Shown here in pieces: positions 1 through 6,942 of a stretch of 64,000 nt of DNA; position 1 is the first letter of the stretch, and every line of letters begins with the position of its first letter. A program made the position numbers and the translations under genes. Below the pieces are notes generated by a model. The model saw only the letters and a program-made list of their open reading frames with translations, ran no database searches and had not been told where the DNA came from. The stretch comes from Burkholderia seminalis DSM 23518 (lineage in GTDB: Bacteria > Pseudomonadota > Gammaproteobacteria > Burkholderiales > Burkholderiaceae): assembly GCF_902832885.1 (NCBI RefSeq), contig NZ_CADFDK010000009.1, positions 124,001 to 188,000 on the forward strand, read 5' to 3'.

Positions 1-1076
1 CACTGCAACGCGCGCTGGATGCGCTGCAGCCGGGCCAGCGACTCGTGTTCGCGCCGGGGCGCTACATCGTTGACCGCTCGCTCGTCGTTCGGCAGGCGCA
101 GGTCGTGCTGTCGGGCTACGGCGCGACGCTGATCGCGACCGTGCCGGACGACCAGACGATCGAGATGCGCGGCACCGGCACGACGATCGCCGGATTCAGG
201 CTGGTGGGAACGGGTACGACGCGGATGGGCACGCCCGGGTCGACCAAGATCGAAGTGACGGGGCACGACGTGCAGGTGCTCGACAACGCGATCGACGGTG
301 GTGGTGGCGGCATCTTCGTATTCGGCGGAACGGACGTCGCGATCGTCGGCAACGAGGTGCTGTCGACGCTGGCCGACGGCATCCACATCACGCATGGCGC
401 GCGTAACGTGCTGGTCAAGGGCAACCTCGTGCGCGGCACCGGCGACGACATGATCGCCGTGGTGAGCTACCAGGGCGACGGCGTGCTCAGCCGCAACGTG
501 CTGATCACCGGCAACTCGCTCGAAGGTAACGCGTGGGGGCGCGGCATCACGGTGGTCGGCGGTGCCGACGTGACGATCGAGAACAACGTCGTGCGCAACG
601 TGCAGGTGAGCGCGGGCATTCTCGTCGCGCAGGAGGACAGCTTCCGGACTTACGGCGCGTCCGGCGTGCTGGTCGAGAACAACGAGATTTCGGATATCCA
701 GAACGCGGCCGTGCGTACCGATCCGCGCCCGCTCACGCAGCAGGCCGCGATCGACGTCAGCACGTGGTCGGGCTCGGTGACGCGCGTGGCCGTGATCGGC
801 AACCGCGTGTCGCGCGCACGGTTCGCCGGAATTCGCGTGTGGGGAAACGTATCGCAGTACCGGATCGCGGACAACCGCTTCTCCGCGATCGGCGGCATGC
901 CCGTGCAGGTAGGCGGGGGCGGAGGCTGCCCCTCGGGTGGCGCGCAGGCCGGGTCGTGCGGGGCGCAGGTTGTGCAGCAAGCATTGGCCGACAAGGTCGG
1001 GGCGGACCCCTCGGCGTTGCCGCGCGTGCGTGAAGCGCTCAGGCAGGCGCGCCCGTCGCGGCGCGGCATCGATTGA
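1..1076 (+). CDS. Right-handed parallel beta-helix protein, 5' end outside window
   Basis: The reading frame is open from base 3 to the TGA at 1074-1076, so the start lies upstream of the window; the first ATG inside (45) is probably internal. The protein shows successive beta-helix turns with Asn ladders and repeated small/Val motifs such as NAIDGGGGG, GNEVL, GNLVRG, GNSLEG, ENNVV, ENNEIS, GNRVS and DNRFS, typical of NosD/AlgG/pectate-lyase-like folds. Members act as polysaccharide epimerases, lyases or hydrolases in the periplasm or outside the cell. The neighbouring manC and glycosyltransferases make a role in exopolysaccharide modification likely, but that is inference. The C-terminus carries a Gly/Cys-rich insert (about residues 287-305 of the ATG-45 frame) and then a short helical tail. 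No catalytic assignment is possible. Confidence 0.8.
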   Translation, partial: LQRALDALQPGQRLVFAPGRYIVDRSLVVRQAQVVLSGYGATLIATVPDDQTIEMRGTGTTIAGFRLVGTGTTRMGTPGSTKIEVTGHDVQVLDNAIDGGGGGIFVFGGTDVAIVGNEVLSTLADGIHITHGARNVLVKGNLVRGTGDDMIAVVSYQGDGVLSRNVLITGNSLEGNAWGRGITVVGGADVTIENNVVRNVQVSAGILVAQEDSFRTYGASGVLVENNEISDIQNAAVRTDPRPLTQQAAIDVSTWSGSVTRVAVIGNRVSRARFAGIRVWGNVSQYRIADNRFSAIGGMPVQVGGGGGCPSGGAQAGSCGAQVVQQALADKVGADPSALPRVREALRQARPSRRGID

Positions 1077-1088
1077 CGACTCGATGCA

Positions 1089-1104
1089 CGCGCCGGCAGG
1101 CGCG
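1089..1104. terminator. Candidate short hairpin between convergent genes
   Basis: CGCGCC (1089-1094) and GGCGCG (1099-1104) form a perfect 6-bp stem with a GGCA loop, in the 36-nt gap between the convergent beta-helix gene and manC. There is no clear T-run on either side, so termination is only a possibility. Confidence 0.3.
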
Positions 1105-1112
1105 GCCTGCGA

Positions 1113-2675
1113 TTAGCGGACGACGTCTCCCTCCACCACTTGCACGTTCGACACCGCGTGCCGTTCCGGCAGCGTGTCGACGACGGGGCGCCCGTACTGG
1201 TCGTCGAAGCGCACGATGTCGTCCTCGCCGAGATAGTTGCCCGACTGCACCTCGATGATTTCCAGCGGAATCCGGCCGGGATTCTCGAGACGATGGACTT
1301 CGCCGACGGCGATGTACGTCGACTCGTTCTCGCTGAGCAGAAAGGTCTCGTTGCCGCGCGTCACCTTCGCGGTGCCGCGCACGACGATCCAGTGCTCGGC
1401 GCGGTGATAGTGCATCTGCAACGACAGCCGCTTGCCCGGTTCGACGACGATCCGCTTCACCTGGAACCGCTCGCCGAGATCGATCGAATCGTAGTGCCCC
1501 CACGGACGCTGCACCTTGCGGTGCTCGCTCGCCTGCGGGCGCCGGTCGCTCTTCAGGCGCGCGACGATGTTCTTCACGCGCTGCACGTCGTGCTTGTTCG
1601 CGACGAGCACCGCGTCGGGCGTTTCGATCACGACGACATCCTTCATCCCGACGCACGCGACGAGACGACCCTCGGAGCGCACGAGGCTGTCCTGCGTGTC
1701 CTCGAACACGATCGGGCCGCGGGCGACGTTGCCGTGATCGTCCTTCGGCATGATTTCCCAGATCGCATCCCACGTGCCGACGTCCGACCAGCCGGCCGAA
1801 AGCGGCACCACGATGCCCTCGATGCCGAGTTCGCTGTGGTCGGCGAGACGCTCCATGACCGCGTAGTCGATCGAGTCGGACGGGCAGGCGTCGAAGGCCG
1901 CCGCGTCGATCCGGAAGAACGGATCCTCGGCGACGCCCGCTCGCCATGCCGACTCGCAGGCCGTGTGGATCTCGGGCGCCAGCGCGCGAATCGCGTTGAG
2001 CCAGACCGAGGCGCGCGTGACGAAAATCCCGCTGTTCCACCAGTAGTCGCCCGATTGCAGGTAGCGCTCGGCGAGCACCGCGTCGGGTTTCTCGACGAAG
2101 CGTCCGATCGAATAGCCGCCTTGACCGCCATGGCGGCTCGTCCGCGGCTCGCCCACCCGGATATAGCCGTAGCCCGTTTCCGCGCGGCGCGGCAGCACGC
2201 CGAGCGTGACGATCGCGCCTTCCTGCGCGTAACGCGCCGCGCGTGCGATCGAGTCCTGGAACGCGCCGACATCGGCGATCACGTGATCGGCCGGCATCAC
2301 GGCGAGCACGGGATCGTCCGCGAGCGCGCTGGCGTCGAGCGCGGCGAGCGTCAGCGCCGGTGCCGTATTGCGCGCGGCCGGTTCGAGCAGGATGCGCGCG
2401 GGCGCCGCACGGTCGACCACTTGAGCGGCGCTCATGATGCGATGCTGTTCGCCGCATACCAGCAACAGCGTGTCGCCCAGCGCCGCGTTCGCGATGCCGT
2501 TCAGGCGGCGTGCGGTCGCCGACAGCGGCGATTCGTTCGACGTCAGTTCGATCAGCTGCTTCGGATACTGTTCGCGCGACAGCGGCCAAAGGCGCGTGCC
2601 GGAACCGCCGGCGAGGATGACCGGCAGGATGCGTGGCAGGTCAGGCTCAGGAACCGGGCGTAGGGTGCGGGTCAT
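1113..2675 (-). CDS. manC: Mannose-1-phosphate guanylyltransferase / mannose-6-phosphate isomerase
   Basis: A bifunctional type II phosphomannose isomerase/GDP-mannose pyrophosphorylase of 520 aa, supplying GDP-mannose for polysaccharide synthesis in the cytoplasm. The nucleotidyltransferase signature ILAGGSGTRLWPLSREQYP is at residues 20-38. The C-terminal cupin isomerase domain begins near VQRPWGHYDSID and carries the metal-binding QMHYHRAEHW segment. The ATG at 2673-2675 overlaps the TGA of the upstream acetyltransferase gene (ATGA, 2672-2675), implying translational coupling. Length and domain order match the AlgA/ManC/XanB family. The open frame continues upstream of this ATG, but the conserved N-terminus and the overlap support this start. 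Convergent with the beta-helix gene. Confidence 0.95.
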   Translation of the reverse strand: MTRTLRPVPEPDLPRILPVILAGGSGTRLWPLSREQYPKQLIELTSNESPLSATARRLNGIANAALGDTLLLVCGEQHRIMSAAQVVDRAAPARILLEPAARNTAPALTLAALDASALADDPVLAVMPADHVIADVGAFQDSIARAARYAQEGAIVTLGVLPRRAETGYGYIRVGEPRTSRHGGQGGYSIGRFVEKPDAVLAERYLQSGDYWWNSGIFVTRASVWLNAIRALAPEIHTACESAWRAGVAEDPFFRIDAAAFDACPSDSIDYAVMERLADHSELGIEGIVVPLSAGWSDVGTWDAIWEIMPKDDHGNVARGPIVFEDTQDSLVRSEGRLVACVGMKDVVVIETPDAVLVANKHDVQRVKNIVARLKSDRRPQASEHRKVQRPWGHYDSIDLGERFQVKRIVVEPGKRLSLQMHYHRAEHWIVVRGTAKVTRGNETFLLSENESTYIAVGEVHRLENPGRIPLEIIEVQSGNYLGEDDIVRFDDQYGRPVVDTLPERHAVSNVQVVEGDVVR

Positions 2676-3256
2676 CGGTTGGCTCCGGTATCGGCGGGCA
2701 GCCGGTTGTGTACGCGGCCGTCGGCGCGCGCGTCTTCGGTTCGGGGCCGGGCGGTCGAGACGGCCCGGGACAGCAGCTGGCGCAACGCGCCGGCGGCGCG
2801 GTCGGCCGGCCGGATCATGCCGACGAACGGCGCGCCCTGTTCGAGATACGGTCCGTATGCCTTGCGGAATCCGAAACGTTTGTAGAACGCCTGGCGCGGC
2901 TCGGGGACGTGCATGCGCAGCGCGGCGTCCGGCCACGCGGCCAGCGCGGCGGTCAGGGCACGTTCGAGCAGATGCTCGAGCGTATCGCCGTCGCGGCACG
3001 CTTCGCTCGTCAGTACCTTGTCGATCACGACGTCCGGATCGATGTCGTCTCCGGGCAGGATCCGTGCGTAGGCCGCGACTTCCGCCGTGTCGCCGTTGCA
3101 CACGGTCGCATAGACGTGCAATGCGCCCGCGTCCTTGCCGTCGATGTCGAGATGGGTATGCGCATCCTCGACGACCAGCACGGCGTTGCGTGCGCGCAGG
3201 ATTGCATAGAGATCGACGGCGCTCAGATGTTCGAATTCACAACAATGCCATTCCAT
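2672..3256 (-). CDS. GNAT acetyltransferase, ElaA-like
   Basis: 194 aa from ATG 3256. The N-terminal pattern (MEWHCCEFEHLSAVDLYAIL, then VVEDAHTHLDIDGKD and AYARILPGDD) matches the ElaA branch of the GNAT superfamily, as does the later FYKRFGFRKA and the GPYLEQGAPFVGMIR end. GNAT proteins transfer an acetyl group from acetyl-CoA to an amine; the ElaA substrate is not established. The frame is open further upstream (to 3553) but the upstream residues look non-coding, and ElaA proteins start at this Met. Its stop overlaps the start of manC, so the two are probably one transcript; the link to GDP-mannose synthesis is unexplained. About 40 residues after the GNAT core are Ala/Arg-rich and variable. 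Confidence 0.8.
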   Translation of the reverse strand: MEWHCCEFEHLSAVDLYAILRARNAVLVVEDAHTHLDIDGKDAGALHVYATVCNGDTAEVAAYARILPGDDIDPDVVIDKVLTSEACRDGDTLEHLLERALTAALAAWPDAALRMHVPEPRQAFYKRFGFRKAYGPYLEQGAPFVGMIRPADRAAGALRQLLSRAVSTARPRTEDARADGRVHNRLPADTGANR

Positions 3257-3573
3257 GATGCGGTCCTCGTGTGAAACCTTCAGCACGCCGTGCCGCACGG
3301 ACGCGTTCGTTCCGTGCGGTGTGGCGATGACCATGATGCGGATGGCGTGCGCGCCGGTCTGTTCGAAAGCGCACTCACGGTCCGGTTTGTCGTCCCGCTC
3401 GCAGTCCGGCAAACCGGACCGTGAACGGCACGACGGTTCCGGCGCGCCGACAGCAGCGCAATGTGCGATAGCACACATCGGTCGTGGCGGGGCTTTCCGA
3501 TAATTGGCACGACATGGGGCCGTGTTGCGCGGCTGACCCATATCGAACGTCAATGAAGAATCGGGAGCGGTAC
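3257..3573. other. Divergent intergenic region between the ElaA-like gene and a glycosyltransferase
   Basis: About 317 nt separating divergent transcription units. It contains a long perfect inverted repeat (listed separately) and a TTGGCAC element at 3504-3510 whose -12 partner is wrongly spaced for sigma-54. No gene is supported here. Confidence 0.5.
3375..3424. repeat. Perfect 15-bp inverted repeat
   Basis: The arm TCACGGTCCGGTTTG (3375-3389) is exactly complementary to CAAACCGGACCGTGA (3410-3424), with a 20-nt spacer. It lies in a divergent promoter region of the exopolysaccharide locus. It could be a large operator, a pair of half-sites or an RNA hairpin; no T-run follows on either strand, so a terminator is less likely. 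Confidence 0.6.
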
Positions 3574-4791
3574 TTGAAGATTGCGATCGTTCATGACTGG
3601 CTGGTCGTGCCTGGCGGCGCCGAACGCGTGCTGGCGCACATGATCGACTGCTTTCCGCAGGCCGACGTCTACAGCCTCGTCGATTTCCTCGAGGATCGTG
3701 ACTGCCTGCGCGGCCGCGCGGTGCGCACGTCCTTCATCCAGAAGCTGCCGTTCGCGCGCACGCGCTACCGCAGCTACCTGCCGTTGTTTCCGCTGGCGAT
3801 CGAGCAGTTCGACCTGTCGGCCTACGACGTCGTGCTGTCGAGCTCGTATGCGGTCGCGAAGGGCGTGCTGACCGGCCCGGACCAGTTTCACGCCAGCTAC
3901 GTGCATTCGCCCGTGCGCTACGCATGGGACCTGCAGCACCAGTACCTGAACGAGGCCGGGCTCGCGCGCGGGCCGAAATCGGCGATCGCGCGGGCCCTCC
4001 TGCATTACATCCGCAACTGGGATGCGCGCTCGGCGAACGGCGTCGATCGCGTGGCCGCGAATTCGCACTTCATCGCACGCCGCATTCGCAAGACCTACCG
4101 GCGCGACGCGACGGTGATCTATCCGCCGGTCGACGTCGACCACCTGTCGCTGCGCCCGGACAAGGACGCGTTCTACCTGACCGCGTCGCGGCTCGTGCCG
4201 TACAAGCGGATCGACCTGATCGTCGAGGCGTTCTCGCGTACGCCCGAACGCCGCCTGGTCGTGATCGGCGACGGGCCGGAGATGGCGAAAATCCGCGCGC
4301 TGGCCGGGCCGAACGTCACGCTGCTCGGCTACCAGCCGTTCGACGTGCTGCACGACCACCTGCAGCGCGCGCGCGCATTCGTGTTCGCGGCGGAAGAGGA
4401 TTTCGGCATTTCGCCGGTCGAGGCACAGGCCTGCGGCACGCCGGTGATCGCGTACGGGAAGGGCGGCGTGCGCGAATCGGTGCGTGCATGGCCGGGCACC
4501 GGTGCAACGGGGCTGTTCTACCGCGCACAGACGGTCGACGCGCTGCTCGACGCACTGGCCCGTTTCGAAGCGCTGCCGCGCGGGTCGATCGATCCGCATG
4601 CATGTCGCGCGAATGCCGAATTCTTCGGCTCGGCGCGCTTTCGGGGCGAGTTTACGCGCTTCGTGATGGACGGCTATGCTGCGTTACAGGAGGAAATGGC
4701 CGGCCCCGCCGGTTTCACGCCGGGCGACGACGCATCGGCCGTGGACGGCATGCGCGACCGGCCGGTCCGGCAGGGCGAGACGGCACTGTGA
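3574..4791 (+). CDS. Glycosyltransferase family 4
   Basis: 405 aa from a TTG start. GGGAG lies six bases before the TTG at 3574, and translation from there begins (M)KIAIVHDWL, the usual start of this family; the in-frame ATG at 3553 has no ribosome-binding site and adds seven residues. The N-terminal Rossmann half contains the GGAERVL loop (about residues 14-20). The C-terminal GT4 half has ASRLVPYKRID, VIGDGPE and the EEDFGISPVEAQACG segment (E-x7-E type) that binds the nucleotide sugar. It is a retaining, GT-B-fold cytosolic enzyme, probably adding a mannosyl-type residue to a lipid-linked repeat unit; the sugar is inferred from manC next door. The last ~35 residues are a variable tail. 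Confidence 0.88.
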   Translation: MKIAIVHDWLVVPGGAERVLAHMIDCFPQADVYSLVDFLEDRDCLRGRAVRTSFIQKLPFARTRYRSYLPLFPLAIEQFDLSAYDVVLSSSYAVAKGVLTGPDQFHASYVHSPVRYAWDLQHQYLNEAGLARGPKSAIARALLHYIRNWDARSANGVDRVAANSHFIARRIRKTYRRDATVIYPPVDVDHLSLRPDKDAFYLTASRLVPYKRIDLIVEAFSRTPERRLVVIGDGPEMAKIRALAGPNVTLLGYQPFDVLHDHLQRARAFVFAAEEDFGISPVEAQACGTPVIAYGKGGVRESVRAWPGTGATGLFYRAQTVDALLDALARFEALPRGSIDPHACRANAEFFGSARFRGEFTRFVMDGYAALQEEMAGPAGFTPGDDASAVDGMRDRPVRQGETAL

Positions 4792-5490
4792 GCCCGGGCG
4801 GCGATCGTGCCGGTTGATTACGGTATGTAACGGTCGGGCGACCCGCGCGCGGCGCCGAGACGGCCCGGCCGGCCGGCGGCACGCACGATTATGCGGTACA
4901 TGGAATGCGGTGCCGGTTTTTTTCTCGGATTTCGATGAAAATCACATCCAATCGACGGCGCCAATCTCGCGGAAAAGTAGTATTTGGCACTGATTGACGG
5001 GAATGCTCGTAGATAATCAAATCTCAGTGGCCAAAGGGGTGTCGCGCGGGGCGACCCGGCTGCGTAACCGCCTGATTCAGGATTATCTTTTGGTAACAAG
5101 ACCATCGCGAAACGGGGTGTAAATTCACGAACGGATCACATGCGGCGGTCATTCCGCAAGCGGGTTGGCCGCCGTCCGGTTCAGCATCGGGCGCGACTGT
5201 CGTGTACGACGCGACGCACATGCGGACGGATGTTCCGTTTGCCGACGTGTCCCGCCTGACGGCGGGTCGCTTCAAAGCCGGAATGTCGCGGCTCCCGCAG
5301 CCGCGCGTTCCGTTCGAGTTCGATGACAACGAGGCCGGGTGACACATCCGGCTCGACCTCCGGGGGTTCTCGCCGTGTGCAGATTCGATCTTCGCCAAGA
5401 CTGCGGCAACGCAGCGCGAAAAGGCGGCCATGCGCCGCCGGCCGCGGCGCACACGAACGGGTCACGGAGTGAAGAAAGTGATGGGTCGTT
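4792..5490. other. Long intergenic region upstream of the sigma-54 activator
   Basis: About 700 nt with a less GC-rich stretch around 4900-5130. It holds a small palindrome CCTGATTCAGG (5071-5081) and a hairpin CCCGCC-tgac-GGCGGG (5251-5266). A TTGGCAC element at 4984-4990 lacks a correctly spaced -12 GC. No convincing gene was seen; the promoter of the downstream regulator presumably lies here. Confidence 0.45.
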
Positions 5491-6882
5491 ATGAATATGC
5501 CAATAACGCGCGATAAGAGCGCCGGCGCGGGGAGCGGTAACGGGCAGCGTCCGCTGATCTACTGGACGCAGTCGCCTTCCGTGATGCTGCGAAAGGAATT
5601 GTCGCGCCGCGACTGGAAAGTGTCGGTCGTCGCGCATGCGAACGAGTTGCGCGACACGTCCGGCGAAATCACCTGCGGCATCCTCGATCTCAGCGGCGGC
5701 CATGCCGATGCGATCGGCAGCATCGCGTCGACCTGCGCGTCGATGCGCGACGTCGTGTGGGTCGCGCTCGTCGACGTCGGCCAGACCGCGTCGCCGAACG
5801 TGCGCGCGCTGTTGCGCGACTATTGCTTCGACTACGTCACGTTGCCCGCGTCGCATCAGCGGATCGCCGATACGGTCGGCCATGCGTACGGCATGGAGTG
5901 CCTGTTTGCCCGCGACCGCGAACAGCTCGAATCGGAGGAGAAGGGCATCGTCGGCACCTGCAGCGCGATGCTGCGGCTGTTCGATACGGTGCGGCGTTTC
6001 GCGCGCACCGACGCACCGGTATTCGTGTTCGGCGAAACGGGCACCGGCAAGGAACTGACGGCCGTCGCGATCCATCGCCATTCGGAACGGCGCAACGGCC
6101 CGTTCGTCGCGGTCAACTGCGGCGCGATTCCGCCGCATCTGCTGCAGTCCGAGTTGTTCGGCTACGAGCGCGGCGCGTTTACCGGCGCGAACGCGCGCAA
6201 GATCGGTTATGTCGAAGCCGCGAACGGCGGCACGCTGCTGCTCGACGAAATCGGCGACCTGCCGCACGAGAGCCAGGCGAGCCTGCTGCGGTTTTTGCAG
6301 GAGCGTTCGATTCACCGGCTCGGCGGCAGCGATCCGGTGCCGGTCGACGTCCGGATCGTGTCGGCCACGCACGTCGACCTGCGCGATGCGATGGAGGAGG
6401 GCCGTTTTCGTGCCGACCTGTTCCACCGTCTGTGCGTGATGCGTATCGACCAGCCGCCGCTGCGCGCGCGCGGCAAGGACATCGAACTGCTCGCGCATCA
6501 CATGCTCGAACGTTTCCGCGGCGACGCGCGCCATCGCGTGCGCGGTTTCTCGACCGATGCGATCACCGCGCTGTACAAGCACGACTGGCCGGGTAATGTC
6601 CGCGAATTGATCAACCGCGTGCGCCGTGCGGTCGTGATGACGGAAGGGCGGCTGATCACCGCGCGGGATCTCGAGCTCGAATACTGTCTCGATGCGGCGT
6701 CGCCGTCGGTGGCCGACATCCGCAAGTCGATCGAGCGCGAGGCGATCGAAACGGCGCTGCTGCGCACGCGCGGCCGCGTCGCGGCTTCCGCGCGCGAACT
6801 CGGCGTGTCGCGCGCGACGCTGTATCGCTGGATGGAGGCGTACGGCATCGAGCGGCCGCGCGGGACGGGCTCGTCCGACTGA
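5491..6882 (+). CDS. Sigma-54-dependent enhancer-binding protein, VpsR/BerB-like
   Basis: 463 aa, three domains. Residues ~20-140 form a degenerate receiver-like domain (VpsR type) with LDLSGG where a phospho-Asp segment would lie, so phosphorylation is doubtful. Residues ~150-390 are an AAA+ core: Walker A GETGTGKE (181-188), the sigma-54-contacting GAFTGA loop (228-233), Walker B LLLDEIGD (249-256) and PGNVREL near 368. A Fis-type helix-turn-helix is at ~427-449 (RVAASARELGVSRATLYRW). It should activate RpoN promoters. VpsR and Burkholderia BerB bind c-di-GMP and switch on exopolysaccharide and biofilm genes; the adjacent polysaccharide genes and the sigma-54 promoter at 14569 fit that role. 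Whether this is BerB itself or a paralogue cannot be decided from sequence alone. Confidence 0.9.
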   Translation: MNMPITRDKSAGAGSGNGQRPLIYWTQSPSVMLRKELSRRDWKVSVVAHANELRDTSGEITCGILDLSGGHADAIGSIASTCASMRDVVWVALVDVGQTASPNVRALLRDYCFDYVTLPASHQRIADTVGHAYGMECLFARDREQLESEEKGIVGTCSAMLRLFDTVRRFARTDAPVFVFGETGTGKELTAVAIHRHSERRNGPFVAVNCGAIPPHLLQSELFGYERGAFTGANARKIGYVEAANGGTLLLDEIGDLPHESQASLLRFLQERSIHRLGGSDPVPVDVRIVSATHVDLRDAMEEGRFRADLFHRLCVMRIDQPPLRARGKDIELLAHHMLERFRGDARHRVRGFSTDAITALYKHDWPGNVRELINRVRRAVVMTEGRLITARDLELEYCLDAASPSVADIRKSIEREAIETALLRTRGRVAASARELGVSRATLYRWMEAYGIERPRGTGSSD

Positions 6883-6909
6883 GCGGTTCGATCGGGCGGG
6901 GATGGAACA

Positions 6910-6937
6910 CGCTCGCGGCACACGGCGGCCGCGAGCG
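6910..6937. terminator. Hairpin between convergent genes
   Basis: CGCTCGCGGC (6910-6919) pairs perfectly with GCCGCGAGCG (6928-6937), giving a 10-bp stem and an 8-nt loop in the 60-nt gap between the sigma-54 activator and the GH2 gene. There is no T-run, but placement between convergent genes suggests a bidirectional terminator. Confidence 0.5.
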
Positions 6938-6942
6938 CCGCA

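Noticed and set aside
1140-2663. Long plus-strand open frame opposite manC
   Set aside because: Arg/His/Asp-rich antisense shadow of a clear family member, with no ribosome-binding site.
3504-3520. TTGGCACG element resembling a sigma-54 -24 box before the first glycosyltransferase
   Set aside because: The downstream bases are GGGGC and the GC falls one base too far; sigma-54 spacing is strict.
4984-5000. TTGGCAC element upstream of the sigma-54 activator
   Set aside because: No GC at the -12 distance; only TTGAC at a shorter spacing.
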